DNA from: Oasisia sp. SBJ-2009
Taxonomy: Eukaryota; Annelida; Polychaeta; Sabellida; Siboglinidae
Assembly (NCBI GenBank): GCA_964017155.1
Contig: OZ024858.1
Span: 24,934,687-24,998,686 of the forward strand
Length of the DNA: 64,000 nucleotides
Reading direction: 5' to 3'
Part shown: one piece after another, positions 13,801 through 22,700 of the stretch
Layout of the letters: each line of letters begins with the position of its first letter
How positions within the stretch are numbered: position 1 is the stretch's first letter
The notes under the pieces: model-generated
Database searches by the model: none
What the model was told of the DNA's origin: nothing
The model's input: only the letters and a program-made list of their open reading frames with translations
Translations under genes and position numbers: made by a program

Positions 13801-16800
13801 TGAAATCATCCCATCAACTGATGATACATGTCTACATCAAAGCATTTCTCCTCAAAATGGACCGAGCAAAGTGACAAACAGTACGCCCGCAAATCACCAA
13901 CGTGAATCCATTGCTTCAATACTACCGGTTGTTTCAACTATTATTGCAACCGTATGCCGAACACGAAGGCATAATTACTAAAGTTTACCATAGATTTAAC
14001 CACAGATTTAGATATACGTCTATAAGCAGCTGCTAGATGTCACGCCAACTGAACGAACTGTCGAAGACTCGAAGTTGTTGACCCTTAATGACGTCGCCGG
14101 AAGCTGACCGAGATATAGAATGCCGCGCGCCGAATGGCCAAGCCAAATTAACCCTTCACCTATGGCGACGTCTAGACCATCGTGGATTTCGTTAGAATTT
14201 TAGACTTTAAAGTCACATTCTGAGTAAACCGCTGACGTTAAAAAATTGAGTATATGTGGAAATTGTTACTTTGTATAAACTCTATTAGGTGTATGACATG
14301 AAGACGTAGCCTTTTTTGTCCTTTAATAGTTAACATCCATGTGTCCACCAAAACATGTGTGACTGGCAATAATTTTATCCTGCATAAAGCCCTGATATGG
14401 GATCTTAGTCAGGGGTAGAACTAAAACCACTAGTCCACTAGTCTGTACACTAGTAGAGATAAGGGCGGACTAGTAAACCTGCCTAATAACTGGTCCGGTT
14501 GTCTAGTAAAGGTCAGTATATCATCCACCCCACCCTACAGTGATCAATCAAGCCTTGTAGCCACTGTGACACTAACCTTAGCCCATCCACAGCCTAGTGA
14601 TATAACTGAATCCCAAGTCATTAAAACATTGATAAATTGTTGCCAGTGAACTTCAACGTGTGGCTACAACAGTAATAACTTCATTTACTGGTAAATTATG
14701 ATATTTTCTTAGGCATGGCCACTGGGTAATAACTTGTCTGGGTATTATTTATATGACTAGCAGTTCTTTGATGGGTATAATTTTCAATAGTGTGATATTT
14801 GTTTTCTATTAATATAGTCCATCAGAGAAGTTTTATAACATAATAGGAAGTCAATTATTACTTAAATTTCATAATGGTAGGGTGTCCTGTATTTGCTAGG
14901 GATGTGGTGTGGTACTACCAGTCAACGAGCGCAATTGGTATCCTTTTTTTCAGTTGCACATGTCATATCTTCAGTTCTTCATTAATTAGTTTTGTTATTT
15001 TTTATTATTTGTTGCATTTGTGAACATTGCATGGTTATTTAACTAGGGTTGCAAAACACACTCTTTTTGAATTGTAATGACTTGAATTTTGATTATTTTC
15101 TATTTTGCCGGACTAGTAATCCTTTTGGCAGACTTGTAAACTGTTGTCTTTACTAGTCCTGCTGTCTAGTAAAATAAATGCTAACATTTTACACTTGTTA
15201 ATTAATTTTGTGTATTTTTTATTCATTAAGTTTATTTATTTAAAAAATTACAAAACATTGTGTTACTCATTTTATTTGTCTGCGTATATGTGCTTAAATT
15301 TTTTACGAGTTTACATTTGATCAGTGTTGTTCATATTATATTTGCTATTATTTGTTAACAAATATTAGAAAACGTATTGCACCATGGAAGAATTATTTGG
15401 GTTTGGCGTCATGTAATGATATAAGAAATGTATTATAATTATTAAGACATCATGCGTCAGTGTCTGGTGTCGCAGTAAACAATTGGGACGTGACATGATC
15501 AGATTGTGGTGTGGCAGATGGTGTGTTTCAGATTTCAAACTTTAAAGACCTCAGGCAGTATTTTTCTTACTGAAATGTTGCATTGCATCAGAAAACTTTA
15601 TTTGATTGCCCACCAAAATGCTGACTTTTCACATTTCGCCTATTACTTTTCTTGGAAATTCTGCAGTAAGTTTTTCTCTTGTTTGGTATTGCCATTCCAT
15701 GTCCCAAGACGTTTGTGTAGGCTTCAACCATTTTGGATTTGAGTATAAAGTATATTGATTGATTTTATGTTGTTATTATGACATAATGTCAATCTCTTTA
15801 GTTGATTTTTGTATGACAACTTTAATAAGCATTCATTCTTTCCTCCATGCATGTAAAAAGCAGTATCACCAGCATTATCTTTTCATCCTATATCTTACAA
15901 AAGTTGATTGCCATTGCCAGGTGGGAAATCGGTAATTTCTAAGAATGCCACTCTGTCACTATAGAAATATCTTTAAAACATGTACAGAAATGTCTACAGA
16001 TTCATCATTGATATGTGCACATTACATCAGATTGTAGCCTATGTTGTAGGAGAATCAGATGTTAGCCCAAAGAGTGAGCCTGCGGTACAGTTACCAGACA
16101 CCCTGGCAGTCTTCCAAGACGTCATCAAGTCTCCGTCGTCGTCATGGCTACAGAACACCTGCGCTGAGGGAACAGACCCGGATGAGTTGTGTTTGTGTGA
16201 GGTGAGTCAATGTTTTGTTACGTAGCCTTTTTAAAAAGGTTATAAAATGTACTAAATAGTAAAAGCGTGCTTTGGTGACGAAAAGTCAAAATTGTTAAAT
16301 ATCGCCGTGCAATGTTTATACAGTGTTTTCTTGAAATCAACTTTGCTGACCTGTGACTCATTTCGTTAGAACAGGTCACATTTCATTCGTGGCTACAAAC
16401 CCACTATGTAGCCCTAAAGACTACAGGGCCTCTGGGCCCATTTTAACGTAAATGTATTCATCTGTTTTATGTGTGATCAGAATTGATAAATTTGTTGTTG
16501 TAATCACTAATCACTAATCACCCATCACTCTCCTGCGTCTCCTTGTCTCTTGCAGGACGCCCTAAAGGAAGCTAATCCCACACGGGAAGCCGACCCAAAG
16601 CCTGTGACGGAATCGATGGCTGACTGGATCCAAGTCGGAGCCATGTCAAACGTGAGTCAGTCACATGATATTGGAAGTTCAACAAAAGGTCACCCAATGG
16701 TCAAGGTGATGTACGAAGCGACAGTGAACAAATGGCCCCTTGACCGCCCGCTGCATGACCCGTCGGCCGATCTCCTCTACTTCCAGCACTTTGCCGTCGT

Positions 16801-16942
16801 CTTGGACAGCCCCTCCTCCCATTGGCTGCAGTGTGGTGACGCGTCATCGTCGACGTGTCGTCACGAGTTGTCGAAAGTACAGATATCTGATTGGCTGATG
16901 CTTCAGAGCGGCCGTGTCAAGGAGGTTCCGCTGCAGTCTTAG
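2422..16942 (+). CDS. NCOA4: nuclear receptor coactivator 4 (ferritinophagy receptor), six coding exons
   Basis: NCOA4 binds ferritin and delivers it to autophagosomes, releasing iron. Coding exons: 2422-2553, 4107-4354, 11448-11700, 12996-13254, 16050-16201, 16556-16942. All have GT/AG borders and matching phases (0, 2, 0, 1, 0), giving about 476 residues against 614 in human. Recognised similarity to the human protein: the N-terminal ARA70 coiled coil (EIHS...REAWLLDQVD), LRPVTTPELHFKVDNAALLR, VAVPRLSAAPGDWL, a Cys cluster, W-L motifs such as SPSSSWL and SPSSHWL, and the terminus ending VPLQS (human TPLQM). The gene lacks some of the middle W-L repeats of vertebrates. I chose ATG 2422 as the first Met after the acceptor-like CTGCAG at 2413; an upstream non-coding exon is likely. 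TAG is at 16940-16942. The alignment is from memory of the human protein, not from a search. Confidence 0.88.
2541..3266. repeat. 22-bp minisatellite built from the exon 1 splice donor (about 33 units)
   Basis: The unit is GGGTGACTGAGGTAAAGGGATG with a few variable positions (ATGG, ACGG, GCGG, GTGG). It begins inside NCOA4 coding exon 1 (codons G-V-T-E) and runs about 720 bases into the intron. Every unit contains GACTGAG|GTAAAG, a near-perfect copy of the real 5' splice site. The 22-bp period is not a multiple of three. The long minus-strand ORF across it (PLPQSPHPFTS-like) is a by-product of the repeat. Confidence 0.95.
3267..3692. other. intron sequence without recognisable features
   Basis: This is unique-looking intronic DNA between the minisatellite and the SINE. 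I see no exon, no inverted repeat and no conserved frame. Confidence 0.6.
3693..4015 (+). mobile_element. tRNA-derived SINE, family S1, copy 1 (full length)
   Basis: The head is tRNA-like: an A-box-like TGGCTCAGGGGTAGAGC followed 30 bases on by the B box GGTTCGAATCC. A body of about 250 bases follows and ends in TACTGCGCTATATAAGAAC. The same sequence is found at 31511-31842 (-) and 45411-45690 (+). It lies 90 bases upstream of NCOA4 coding exon 2. It has no CCA end or usable cloverleaf beyond the head, so it is a SINE rather than a tRNA gene. The GCGCTATATAA tail resembles LINE 3' ends in this window, suggesting mobilisation by an L2-like LINE. Confidence 0.88.
4107..4354 (+). CDS. NCOA4: NCOA4 coding exon 2 (ARA70 coiled coil)
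   Basis: The exon encodes MKCEIHSGVSSQLSAIHDRE and onwards, then AWLLDQVDRQCQLK. This lines up with human AQIHSCISRHLECLRSREVW and LYEQVDLIYQLK. The acceptor is ATATGTTGTAG|ATG at 4106 and the donor GAGAG|GTTTGT at 4354, phase 2. This is the most conserved part of the N-terminal oligomerisation region. Confidence 0.88.
4380..5860. other. AT-rich intron DNA with a duplicated segment of about 150 bp
   Basis: 4400-4500 is a TTTTA-type low-complexity tract. Segments near 4890-5025 and 5352-5500 are direct repeats: both contain GATCGACGCATTTTAT, GTGACCAGATCACATATA and CAATAATTATGCTGTTTATA in the same order with few differences. They may be a split or terminal direct repeat belonging to the DIRS-like relic on their right. 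I see no coding sequence. Confidence 0.6.
6486..8668. mobile_element. TTAA-flanked DNA element with inverted ends, inserted in the RT gene
   Basis: The left end AGCGACATGGTCCGTTCGTG and the inverted right end AGCGACATGATCAGTTCGTG match over about 65 bases. A second inverted stretch lies further in (about 6890-7000 versus 8500-8610, with CTTACGGATTTTTGCGATCT-like sequence). TTAA flanks both sides (6482-6485 and 8669-8672). The RT frame of the host retroelement resumes across the removed element with a single TTAA. This fits a piggyBac-type (TTAA) target. There is no transposase ORF, so it is non-autonomous. 7050-8450 is AT-rich filler without coding capacity. Confidence 0.82.
9391..9567. repeat. 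heptanucleotide array (TTCCCCC)n, about 25 units
   Basis: A nearly perfect tandem array. The complementary strand reads GGGGGAA repeated, so it has dense G-quadruplex potential. It splits the minus-strand retroelement ORF. Long ORFs in several frames (PLPPSPF, GKGEGGR) are products of the repeat and not genes. Confidence 0.97.
10040..10390 (+). mobile_element. 3' end of an L2/CR1-like LINE (+)
   Basis: 10075-10140 reads DSGKFHVSACLKTHLFRLCM, the typical C-terminus of LINE reverse transcriptases of this group. An AT-rich 3' UTR follows and ends in GATGGCGCTTTATAAATG and an ATT-repeat tail (ATTATTATT). It is 5'-truncated, and its end abuts the capsid-like end of the minus-strand retroelement. 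Confidence 0.7.
10391..11447. other. intron remainder with a TA microsatellite
   Basis: There is a (TA)n tract at about 10806-10868. The rest is unique AT-rich intron. Near 11243-11290 is a short hairpin made of ATTGGTTGATT and its complement. No exon signal was found before the acceptor CCCTGCAG at 11447. Confidence 0.65.
11448..11700 (+). CDS. NCOA4: NCOA4 coding exon 3
   Basis: It completes a split Ser codon and encodes SKDDDLRPVTTPELHFKVDN, then AALLRAIHSYGCVDPDGLP. This aligns with human LKPEDSTVLLFEADTITLRQ and the segment after it. The acceptor is CACCCTGCAG| and the donor ATT|GTAAGT at 11700, phase 0. The preceding intron is 7.1 kb. Confidence 0.88.
11701..12297. other. intron sequence without recognisable features
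   Basis: Apart from the right flank, where GTCTGTGG (12290-12297) forms the left target duplication of the MITE that follows, I see no feature here. Confidence 0.6.
12298..12981 (+). mobile_element. hAT-type MITE, family A, copy 2, with a nested insertion
   Basis: The ends CAGGGCTTTATGCAGG and (inverted) CACAGCGTTATGCAC are flanked by 8-bp target duplications GTCTGTGG (12290-12297) and GTCTGTGT (12982-12989), one mismatch. The body matches copy 1 until CCCATATTTCT (12487), is interrupted by about 430 bp, and resumes near 12915 at ACCCTTCCAC. Its right end lies only 14 bases upstream of NCOA4 coding exon 4, so the transposon now supplies most of the branch-point region of that acceptor. Confidence 0.88.
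12488..12914 (-). mobile_element. AT-rich insertion resembling a LINE 3' tail, nested in the MITE
   Basis: It starts AATAATAGAGCTTTATTGCC, which inverted reads GGCAATAAAGCTCTATTATT, a typical 3' terminus of an L2-like LINE. The other two copies of the host MITE lack this block, so it is a later insertion. No protein remains, and the source family is uncertain. Confidence 0.6.
12996..13254 (+). CDS. NCOA4: NCOA4 coding exon 4, bracketed by inverted MITEs
   Basis: It encodes IQVAVPRLSAAPGDWLYTDP, a Pro/Ser-rich stretch with Cys residues, then SSGSLHQWLLDIQNEADVDD. VAVP...WL and the following QWLL parallel human VAVPFSEWLL and LENWLLKSE. The acceptor is TGTGTTGACAG| and the donor TTAG|GTAAGT at 13254, phase 1. 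Family A MITEs end 14 bases before it and start 33 bases after it. Confidence 0.85.
13288..14394 (-). mobile_element. hAT-type MITE, family A, copy 3 (inverted), with a nested TTAA MITE
   Basis: It has perfect 8-bp target duplications ATATGGGA at 13280-13287 and 14395-14402. The ends are CATAGCTTTATGTAGAGACC and CCTGCATAAAGCCCTG. It runs opposite to copies 1 and 2. The body is split at TTAA by an 829-bp element (13494-14322). Without that insert the MITE would be about 274 bp, like copy 1. The perfect 8-bp duplication is what assigns the family to hAT-type transposition. Confidence 0.92.
13494..14322. mobile_element. TTAA MITE with about 100-bp inverted ends
   Basis: The left end AGGACAAACAAAGTTAAC and the inverted right end AGGACAAAAAAGGCTACG lead into an almost identical stretch containing ACCTAATAGAGTT and AACAATTTCCACATATACTC. 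TTAA flanks both sides (13490-13493, 14323-14326). Copy 2 of the host MITE keeps the empty site, a single TTAA at the same point. This fits piggyBac-type mobilisation. No ORF of note lies inside. Confidence 0.92.
14403..16049. other. intron with ACTAGT-rich stretches
   Basis: CTAGT/ACTAG occurs repeatedly around 14426-14520 and again at 15108-15172, with similar surrounding words (GGACTAGTAA, TGTCTAGTAAA). This suggests a degraded duplicated repeat, perhaps element ends about 700 bases apart. The rest is AT-rich intron without exon signals until CTATGTTGTAG at 16049. Confidence 0.5.
16050..16201 (+). CDS. NCOA4: NCOA4 coding exon 5 (ferritin-binding-like motif and Cys cluster)
   Basis: It encodes GESDVSPKSEPAVQLPDTLA, then FQDVIKSPSSSWL, then NTCAEGTDPDELCLCE. 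FQDVIKSPSSSWL aligns without gaps to human FQVIKNSPLSEWL, which contains the ferritin-contacting I489 and W497. The Trp is kept and Val occupies the Ile position. The C-x(10)-C-x-C cluster resembles the human Cys cluster tied to iron sensing. Phase is 1 in and 0 out; the donor is GAG|GTGAGT at 16201. Confidence 0.85.
16556..16942 (+). CDS. NCOA4: NCOA4 terminal coding exon
   Basis: It encodes DALKEANPTREADPKPVTES, ADWIQVG, a second ferritin-motif-like segment VVLDSPSSHWLQC, ISDWLMLQSG and the end VKEVPLQS. PKP...WI parallels human PKPEPEKHKDSLNMWL and the terminus parallels human LYRTPLQM. The acceptor is CTCTTGCAG|GAC. TAG is at 16940-16942. Confidence 0.87.
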   Translation, partial: DALKEANPTREADPKPVTESMADWIQVGAMSNVSQSHDIGSSTKGHPMVKVMYEATVNKWPLDRPLHDPSADLLYFQHFAVVLDSPSSHWLQCGDASSSTCRHELSKVQISDWLMLQSGRVKEVPLQS

Positions 16943-17598
16943 AGTCGGGACTGGTGGGGCAGTGTCTTCCAGAGAACTCTGTGTATAGTGAACAAAACCG
17001 AAGCCTGTGTACAGCGAACAAAACCCAAGCCTGTGTACAGCGAACGCTACAGAACTATGTGTATAGTGAACAAAACCCAAGCCTCTGTAGGGTAAACAAA
17101 ACATGAGCCTGTGTATAGCGAACAAAACCAAAGACTGTATATAAGGAGCAAAACTAGCCTGTTTAACGCGAACATAACAGAACCTTGTGTATAGTGAATA
17201 TGAGAGAACTGTGTGTCTAGCAATAATAATAGAAACCTGTGTTTAACAAACATCACAGAACTCTGTGTATTGTGAATGTGACAGAACCTTGTGTATAGCG
17301 AAAATGACAGAACCCTGTATTTAACGAACGTGACAAAACACTGTTTGGTTTACATGACAAGACCATTTGTAAAGTAAACATAACCCAGGACATAGCTAAC
17401 AGGACAACACCCTGAGTAAAGTGACATAGTACAACTGTGTGTGTGTACACAACAGAAACGTGTAAACTGAACACAGCACACATATCATCTAATTGATTTG
17501 ATGTTATAGGGGTGCTTGCTATATGAACATGTGGGAACCTTGAGACTTGGTGTTCCTATGTGTTCCGTGCTTCAATGGGTATATGCATGAACAGGCAG
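16943..17598 (+). repeat. NCOA4 3' UTR with diverged tandem repeats of about 30 bp
   Basis: From about 16975 to 17350 the word CTGTGTATAGCGAACAAAAC recurs roughly every 30 bases with growing divergence (at least ten partial units). The stretch directly follows the stop codon and is probably transcribed as 3' UTR. No firm poly(A) site can be assigned; AATAAA-like words occur near 17693 inside the next MITE and near 18641. Confidence 0.7.
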
Positions 17599-17602
17599 TT
17601 AA

Positions 17603-18119
17603 AGGGATACACCAGTGAGTGAGAGATTCACAGCATTTATGTACATCTGTATAATATGTTGGTTGTGCATAGTAATTGTGCACAAAGATTGTTAATAAAC
17701 AATTAAGTATAGTATAATTGTACCAGAAACATGCCATGTTGGATTCAGGGCGGTGCCCTCTTGAGACTTATGCGTAAACCGGTTACGTCACTGGCGCATG
17801 CACGTTGGAAGATATATCTGTCCAATGGTATTTAGTGTATCCAGAACATCGCGGATTGTTTACATCACTATCACAATTATTAGCGAAGATTCCGCCAATC
17901 CTTGTCTTTTTCAACAATGCATAAACAATTTTGCTTACATCACTTGGCGTATAAATATCAAGATGGCAGCACCCTGAATCTAAAATAGCATGTTTTTGAT
18001 ACCATTAAACTGTAACTAATTGTTTATTAACGATCTTTGTGCACAATTACTAGGCACAACCAATATAGTATACACATGTAAGTTAATACTGTGAACGTCT
18101 CAATGACTGGAGTATCCCT
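17603..18119. mobile_element. TTAA MITE with about 150-bp inverted ends
   Basis: The left end AGGGATACACCAGTGAGTGA pairs with the inverted right end AGGGATACTCCAGTCATTGA. The match continues through TTGGTTGTGC, TAATTGTGCACAAAGAT and TTAATAAACAATTA to about 17760 and 17985. TTAA flanks the element at 17599-17602 and 18120-18123. The ends differ from those of the 13494 element, so this is another TTAA family. It has no coding capacity. Confidence 0.9.
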
Positions 18120-18123
18120 TTAA

Positions 18124-19704
18124 GAATAGGGGATGTTGCTTATCTCTGTATTTTATAGCAACCATTCACAGTATACAGTTATGTATAAAATGTATGTTTC
18201 ATACAGTTCACCACACTAAAACCACACCATGTATTTGTCTTATGTTTATTCTAATTACTTGCATATTGTTAAGGCACTTGCATTACATAACTCTTATTAT
18301 TGCAGTGTGATGTATAGAAATGGTGCAGTTGCAATTTGTATAAAGACTCAACGCACAGTAATGCATTTATTATGTTGGCAGCAAATGTGTATAGCTGAAA
18401 TGATGACCGAGTTCTAGGGTCACCATACTGATAGCTATAAGTATTGCAATTACAGATATCATCAAAGCTGCAATGAATATAAATGCATGTTATATCATAA
18501 GTTTGACAACAAAAGTGCATAATATTATACATTTTTTCTCTGATATGACATGTACTGTTCTTACATGCACAGGAACGTATGTACCTGTGTTTTGATTTGT
18601 ACAACGTTGTGTTCTTGCATGTATTTAAGGAAGTTTGTCAATAAAACAAACTGCTTGTGTTACTGTTAATGCACGTTCACGCTTCATGTTAATTATTTGA
18701 ATGCTGTATACATTTATCAGAACCAATCATGCCACAACATGGCGATGGGGTCAGTAGGCCACAGATCATGGTGATGGCCATTATGTATCATTGTTTAAAT
18801 CCAGTGCTGGCCTGTCATCAGACCTTGGGCCAGCTGGTTCAATGTTATCACTGAACGCCCGCCTTCCAAAACACTGCGCTATTCTCGTCGCGTGCTGCCA
18901 TTGGTCAGCTCGAGCCACGGGAAATCCCCCAACGCGTACGCTTTCCGGGCAGTGGTTTCGTCGATTGCCGGGAAATCACACCCCCCCCCCCCACCACCCC
19001 ACACCGCGCGCTCTCGGCATGCGCAGCGCATTGTTAAATTGGAGCAAATAGGGCAGGCGTACAGTATTTTTGGCATGCATCGTGTTCGTTGATCAGCCTA
19101 ATTGCCGTAGACAAGCATGTCCTTCAATTGTGATGACTTAATTGTACTCGGTGAATACGAACTAGCTTGTTAGGCATGGTGCAGTGTCAATGCTGATGTG
19201 GTGTTATCTAATGTGACAGCTATACCTATATGCGCTGCTTTACGTTTACATGTGGTAACTTGTTTCCGAAATACGTTAATTTGTAAATAGAAATCTTACA
19301 ATGCACATTAACATTTTAAAGCGGCGTGCTGCCTATTCTATATGCAGTCAGTTATTGAGTTAATCAATCGGTTTTGTTTTACCAAACGGAAATAAAAGTA
19401 TTCTTTTCACGTATAGTTGTGTTGCTGTTAACAATTTATTCTACACTACAGGAACTACATCGGGGTAAGAATCTGTGACGTCCGCGCTGAAATGTAGAAC
19501 TTTGACCTAGATAATGTATCGGCGTCCCGTATATACTGGGTATCCCTTGTACTAGTTGTAGGCCAATGTGCTCCCTGGATGACATCCGCCTGGGTAATAG
19601 GTTATAGACCACACATGTCACTGAACCCATTAGCACTAAAGTCGGTCAGCTCATACGACACTGCGGTGTCTTGGTGTCAAGTAAGAAATGGTCGACATAT
19701 ACTA
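18124..19704. other. intergenic DNA without recognisable genes
   Basis: I see only short chance ORFs, a poly-C run near 18978-18992 and general AT-rich sequence. Nothing supports an exon. Confidence 0.6.
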
Positions 19705-22700
19705 TAATAATAATACAGTTTTTATATAGCGCTAATTCCCGCATGGCGGATCGATGCGCTGCACAAGAAAAATACTAAAATTAATGTATATTAATAAATA
19801 AAAATGTAAATTATATAAATTAATATAAATCATACTAACTCGCAAATCTTTGTATGTAAATTATATAAATAAATTATATTAAACACTGCTTTTAAGATGT
19901 ATAGTACTAAAACATGGTATGCAAGTTATATATATATTAATATAAAATTAAAACCCTTTCTAAAACTCTGTACGTAAACATACATATACATCTATAAATT
20001 AATCTAAAACATAAACACTAATTAAAATATTATTACACTAAAAAGAAATTATAATGCAATGTCCGTCATTTTAAAACAATTTAAATTAATTGAAATGTCT
20101 ACTAAAAAGATATGTCTTTAAATACTTTCTAAATATGGGTAATGTCCCGGACGCACGAATGTTAACAGGTAGTTCATTCCACAGTCGAGGTGCTGCTGCG
20201 CCAAATGCCGAATCACCAACACACTTCTTTGTCATGCCTTGGTGCAGTGTTGGCGCATAGTTCTGGCGTAGGCGTCCGTCACGCTTTTGTGGTTTAACAA
20301 GTTCTGCCAGATAAGACGGCGCCAATCCATTCATGCATTTAAAAGTCTTTACCAACATTTTGAAGGCGATTCGGCTCTCAACTGGCAGCCAATGCAGCTC
20401 CTTCAACACTGGTGTGATGTGGTCATGTTTATTGGTGCGTGTTATTAGCCTGGCTGCATTGTTCTGGACACGCTGTAGCCGAGCTGTCTGTGTTAACGGG
20501 ATGTTATGCAACAGTGAGTTGCAGTAGTCGAGTCGAAATGTGACGAGTGCATTGACTGCACTTTTCGCGGCTTCTGTTGTTAGATAGTGCCGTATTGATG
20601 ACAGTCTGTATAGATGGTAGTTACATGCGGCGCACACAGCAGTCACATGATCTGTCATCGTCAGATGTTGATCCATGTGCACTCCCAGATTCCTTATGCT
20701 GTGTGATGGTGAAACCGTATCATCGCCAATTGTCAAGGAGCAACCTCCGTACACCTTGAGATGATGTTTTGAAGTAAAGATCATCATCTTAGTTTTTTCA
20801 TCGTTTAATTTCAGCATGTGCACCGCCATCCATCGTCTGACTTCCCCAATACAGTCGGTGAGTCGCCTCGCAGTTTCCACTTGGTCGCCGGGTTTAGCGG
20901 GATTGTACGACGCATATAATTGAATGTCGTCGGCATATTTATGATATTTTATGCCATGTCTTTTGAATATCCGCTGCATTGGGGTGGTGTAAAGAGTGAA
21001 CATGACAGGTCCGAGGACCGAGCCCTGTGGCACTCCACTCTGTAGCGGAATAGTCGCGGATGTTTTTGAGTCTATCTGGACACAGTGGGTGCGGTCTTCC
21101 AAGTACGTCCGGAACCATGACAACGCCGTTTCACGCACTCCGTACTCGTCGTGCAATAGTGTCAGCAAATGTTCATGGTCAATCGTGTCAAATGCACTTG
21201 ATAAGTCCAGCATGACAAACAACATTGCATGATTCTTGTCGAGTTCACTAGCAATGTCATGCTGAACACGCAGTAGAGCAGTTTCTGTACTGTGAAGCAT
21301 CTTATATGCTGATTGGTATTCTTCATGCAGCCCATTCAAAGTGAGATGATCAAGCACACGACGAACTGCGACTTTCTCCAAGACTTTGCCGACGAATGCT
21401 ATGTTTGACACTGGTCTGTAGTTCTTTACCAGGTCTTTGTCGAGAGTGTCGGATTTCAGAAGCGGTTTTACTATTGCTGTTCTCAAAGTGACCGGAAAGA
21501 GTCCTTGCTTAAAGCTGTTATTCACTATTGCCACCATATAAGGAACGTGTACACCTACTGTTTTCTTCAACAGATCAGTGGGGCAAGAGTCCAGGCTGCA
21601 TGTCTTTGGAGAGCACAGTCTGATGATGTTCTTTATTTCTTCTTCACTCGTAGGTAGCAGTCGATCGAGTTCGCTTGACAAACGTTGGCTGTCAGAATCG
21701 ATACCATAATCAGAACAGTCTTCGTCATTGGTCAGCATTGTGCGTATCTGCATTCTAATACCTCGTGTTTTCTCTGCAAAGTAGTTTGCGAAGTCATTGC
21801 ACAGTGCTTCAGTGTTACTGGATTCTGGTAGAATTGTTCCAGGTGGCTTTAGCAGAGTGTTAACTACACGAAAACATGTTCGCTGGTTTAGTGAAGATAA
21901 CACTGACTCGTAGTGAGCTCGCTTGATCATGTTGTTGACCGCAGTTCGATGCTCAACAAAAATCTGGCGATGCACCTCGAGTTTCGTTGTTCTCCATCTC
22001 TTCTCGTTTGCACGTCTTAAGGCCCTGGCTTCGTGTATGTCGTCATTGTACCACGGTTCTTTGCGTCGGCAAGCTTTCATTCTCACAGTAAGTGGGGCAT
22101 GCAAGTCAATGGTTGATAAAACCGCATGCTCGTACTGACCAACCATGGTATTCACATCTAGAGTAGTGTCTACAGACGCAAGACGCGAAGAAAGGTCAGT
22201 TTCGAGGAGAGCGAAATCAATTCCTCGAAAATCACGCAGCTGTTTCACGGCACGACCAGACCCTGGGCTAGCAGACGACAGACGGAATATGACACTGTAG
22301 TGGTCTGATATGCTGCTCGGGTACGCTGTAGTTGACGACACGAATGAACTAGATGAGCGTGTTATCACCAAATCTAACATGTGTCCCTTCATATGTGTGG
22401 GTTCTGTGACATGTTGTTTTAAGTTGTTTTCCGCTAAAATGTCATTCAGTGCCTTTACACCAGGCGCATCATTTAGTTCACAATTAAGATTGAAGTCGCC
22501 GACAATGAGGATGTCTTGCCGTGTAACAGCTATTTCGTTTACGAACGTTGCGAATTCGTCAAGGAACGACTGGATGGGAGTGGTCGGTGGGCGGTAAATT
22601 ATGACAATACGCACAGGTCTCGCCGTTTGCGTTGATTTAACGTCTAAATGTTCAAATGTGTCATATCGTTTGGTTTTAGTCTTGCATAATTTATATGCCG

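Noticed and set aside
16960..17000. Iron-responsive element (CAGTGT loop) just after the NCOA4 stop
   Set aside because: The five bases on either side of CAGTGT pair poorly (mostly G-U and one mismatch) and no bulged C is positioned as in real iron-responsive elements.
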